Both the position numbers and the translations under genes were made by a program. From Marsupella aquatica (lineage: Eukaryota > Marchantiophyta), in contig OZ316891.1 of the NCBI GenBank assembly GCA_973895155.1, positions 25,048,001 to 25,112,000 on the forward strand: a stretch of DNA of 64,000 nucleotides, in the 5' to 3' direction. Each line of letters begins with the position of its first letter. Positions within the stretch are counted from its first letter, which is position 1. Shown here in pieces: positions 61,856-64,000 of the stretch. The notes below the pieces were generated by a model. That model was given only the letters and a program-made list of their open reading frames with translations, made no database searches and had not been told where the DNA came from.

Positions 61856-63600
61856 TATCCAAAGGCAAATGGAGCCTTTTTTTGTCTCTCCAAGAAGTAG
61901 CACAACACCAATGGAAGGCTGAACATCATCCTTTGATCTAATTGTACATGTCATGCTTGTGCTGGTGTTTCAATGGGGAATATTCTATTTTGCAAATGAA
62001 TAGTGGCGGGATACTCCAGGAGGTAGTGTAATCTTTATTGGGTCATTTATGAGAAAAATTGTGTCATAAATGCCAACAACTACAACTAGGGTCATTAAAA
62101 TGGTCATATGGGATGTCATATAAGTCAAATGACTAGACTTGTGGTCATTTGAGGCGTCCCTAATGCTGTCATTTAGGAAAAACAAAAATGACCAGTTTGG
62201 GGCTAGTGGCTAGAGGGACGCCCTAGAGTGCCATATGGCCCCACATAGGGCTTGCAACCCGTCCACTAGGTGCTGGACACTCTACTTACTATTCCCCAAC
62301 CACTACTTGCACCATAATTAATGTTGAGCCATGTTTTTGCGTTTAGCTAAGGCATGGAAAAATGACTCCCAAGTCATACAACTTTGGAGTGATTTGCCAA
62401 AAGCGTCATCATGGATGAATATCTTATATTCCAAAGGAAAATGGAGCCATTTGTTTTGTTTGTCCAAGAGGTAATGCAACACCAATGGAATGGGCATGGT
62501 TGTGGTGCTTCCCTCTATGGTGCATGTGCGTGCAGGTTCAAGGTAGAAGAATATTCTAATTTTGCAAGGAATCTAGGGCGGGCTCTTTTTGGAGGTACTA
62601 GGGCACAAGTTGGTCATTTATAAAAAAATGGTGTCATAATTGCCAATGACTACAAGTAAGGTCATTAAAACAGTCATCTAGGATGTCATATAAGTCAAAT
62701 GATTGGACTTGTGGTCATTTGAGGCATCCTTTGTGCAGTCATTATCAAGAAGCACAAATGACCAGTTTGGGGCTAGGGGCTGGAGGTTGGCCCTTGAGTG
62801 CCATGTGGCCCCACATAGAGCTGACAACCCCTCCACTAGGTGTGGGACACTATACTCATTATTGTCCAACTACTAGTTGCGTATTGAACACCTTGGAACC
62901 ATGTTTAAATGCGTTTACTTAAGGGATGATGGAACTTTGGAGAAATCACTCCCAAGTCATACAACTTTGGAGTGATTTGCCAAAAGTTGTACCATGGAAG
63001 CATACCATACTATCCAAAGGCAAACAAAACATATTTTGTCTCTCCAAGAGGAAGTGCAACACCGATGGAATGGGCGTGGTCATGGTGCTTCCCTCTATGG
63101 TGTGTGTGGATTCAAGGTAGAGGAATATTCCACTTTTTCAAGGAATCTAGAGAGAGCTCTCTTTGGAGGTACTAGGGCCTTCATTGGATCATTTGTGAAC
63201 AATGGCGTGTCATAAATGCCTATGATTACAAATAGGATCATTGAAATGGTCATATGAGATGTCATATAAGTCAAATGACTAGAATTGTTGTCATTTGAGG
63301 GGGTCCCTTGTGTAGTCATTTAGGAGAAGCACAAATGACCAGTTTGGGGCTATGGGCTGGAGGTCGGCCCTACATAGAGCTGGCAACCTGTCCACCGGGT
63401 GCATGACACTCTACATACTATTCTCCATGCACTACTTGCAACATAAACACCTTGGAATATGGGGGTTCTCTTTTGGAGGTACTTGTGCTTCATTGGGCCA
63501 TTGATGAACAATGCTAGGTCATAAATGCCAATGACCTTATATACTTAGTGTCATTGTGGCTATGAGGAGAGAGGTTAAAATGACCAAATTGGGCCAGGGC
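61856..63600. repeat. ~577-bp tandem repeat, right part of the array
   Basis: Anchor GTGCCATATGGCC / GTGCCATGTGGCC at 62228 and 62798; after subtracting the insertion the spacing from 30876 is 583, then 570. A further shortened unit runs from about 63365. Confidence 0.85.
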
Positions 63601-63640
63601 TAGAGGTCCTATACTTGACAGTCGCCCAAACTATTATTTT

Positions 63641-64000
63641 ACCCAACAAATAGTCTCCCTTATGAGGGTTTGCGTCCTCCATTCTACAAAATCTCCCTTA
63701 TGAGGGGTTGCGTCTTCCATTCTACACTGTGATTTGTGGCCGTGAACAATTTTCTAAAAATAATGCAACATTGGTGGGATACCATGTTTTAGACTTTGTC
63801 ATGTAGATCATTTAATTAATGAGCAGGGTAATAATAAATCCTTTGTGAGGGAAAATCGTAGGTCTTCTAGCAATTTGGAAGTGTTTACATTGACTGTGAA
63901 AATGGCAAACAATCACACAACTTGACTTACAAATCTTAAAAGGGATGGAATTGCTGTTTACACCTCCTTTGCACCCCATTTACAGCTGGTTCATAGGGTC
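63641..64000. other. End of window, non-coding
   Basis: Two direct copies of TCTCCCTTATGAGGG-TTGCGTC-TCCATTCTACA (about 63653 and 63703). No gene seen. Confidence 0.5.

Larger units (their letters stand above)
27338..64000. mobile_element. CACTA-type element, one terminus plus subterminal repeats (runs out of window)
   Basis: CACTAGAAGAAAACATGG at 27338 has the form of plant CACTA termini (CACTACAAGAAAA and relatives), and the LTR fragment to its left is interrupted exactly there. The next several kb are packed with short GTCATTT/AAATGAC words in both orientations and with tandem repeats, as expected of CACTA subterminal DNA. The other terminus and the CACTA transposase genes are not in the window. 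The element is interrupted by the DNA transposon at 31087-61847. Confidence 0.6.

Noticed and set aside
1-64000. tRNA, rRNA or small RNA genes
   Set aside because: I looked for tRNA-like cloverleaves and rRNA stretches by eye and found none I could support; only primer-binding sites complementary to tRNA ends are present.

Overview
The window looks like nuclear DNA of a large-genome land plant. The evidence is long non-chromodomain Ty3/gypsy retrotransposons, a CACTA terminus, a SWIM zinc-finger transposase of a plant family, GT-AG introns and several layers of nested insertions. The species cannot be told from the sequence; a fern, lycophyte, bryophyte or gymnosperm is only a guess. I see no ordinary host gene except possibly an FCP1-like phosphatase exon at 7.3-8.4 kb.

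Layout. 1-5292: the 5' part (minus strand) of a gypsy element, here called Z: start of gag, a tRNA-Asp-type primer site, and a ~4 kb LTR carrying its own 618-codon ORF. 5293-8724: a patchwork of a Ulp1-protease remnant, a divergent LTR fragment, an integrase remnant and the FCP1-like exon. 8725-21554: gypsy element A (minus strand), with ~4.7 kb LTRs that each hold a 1228-1236 codon ORF and an in-frame deletion of almost all of pol. 21555-26156: mostly non-coding sequence plus an unrecognised decayed gene. 26157-27337: a fragment of a related LTR ORF, broken by a CACTA-type terminus at 27338. From there to the end of the window lies CACTA subterminal sequence made of ~84-bp and ~577-bp tandem repeats.

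The most interesting object sits inside that CACTA array. It is a DNA transposon at 31087-61847 with degenerate terminal inverted repeats (GGGTAT...GACAGGAA) and an 8-bp target duplication, TACCACCG. The uninterrupted site can be read from neighbouring repeat units. Without two later insertions the element is about 11.4 kb. It carries (i) a plus-strand MULE-like transposase with a SWIM zinc finger, (ii) a minus-strand, multi-exon gene whose N-terminus resembles a ParB/sulfiredoxin-like domain and whose C-terminus resembles a degenerate N6/N4 DNA methyltransferase, and (iii) a small unknown minus-strand gene. A quasi-palindromic motif, AGCGCCnGGCGCTAG, recurs 22 times, only in its non-coding parts: both subterminal regions, the divergent promoter and three introns, including a perfect 43-bp tandem array. 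It could be a binding or modification site for the element's own proteins. All three genes carry frame breaks or stops, so this copy is decayed.

The methylase-like gene was hit twice. A 3.8 kb solo LTR (51636-55446, duplication AGGGT) sits near the end of exon 2, and a full gypsy element B (33837-49356, duplication GTCAC) sits inside an 89-bp intron. Elements A and B are the same family. Because their long LTR ORF begins ~77 bp inside the LTR, directly after pol, it must lie in U3, like the 3'-LTR genes of some retroviruses. Z and the solo LTR show the same arrangement in diverged form, so LTR-encoded ORFs look like a recurring property of this plant's gypsy elements.
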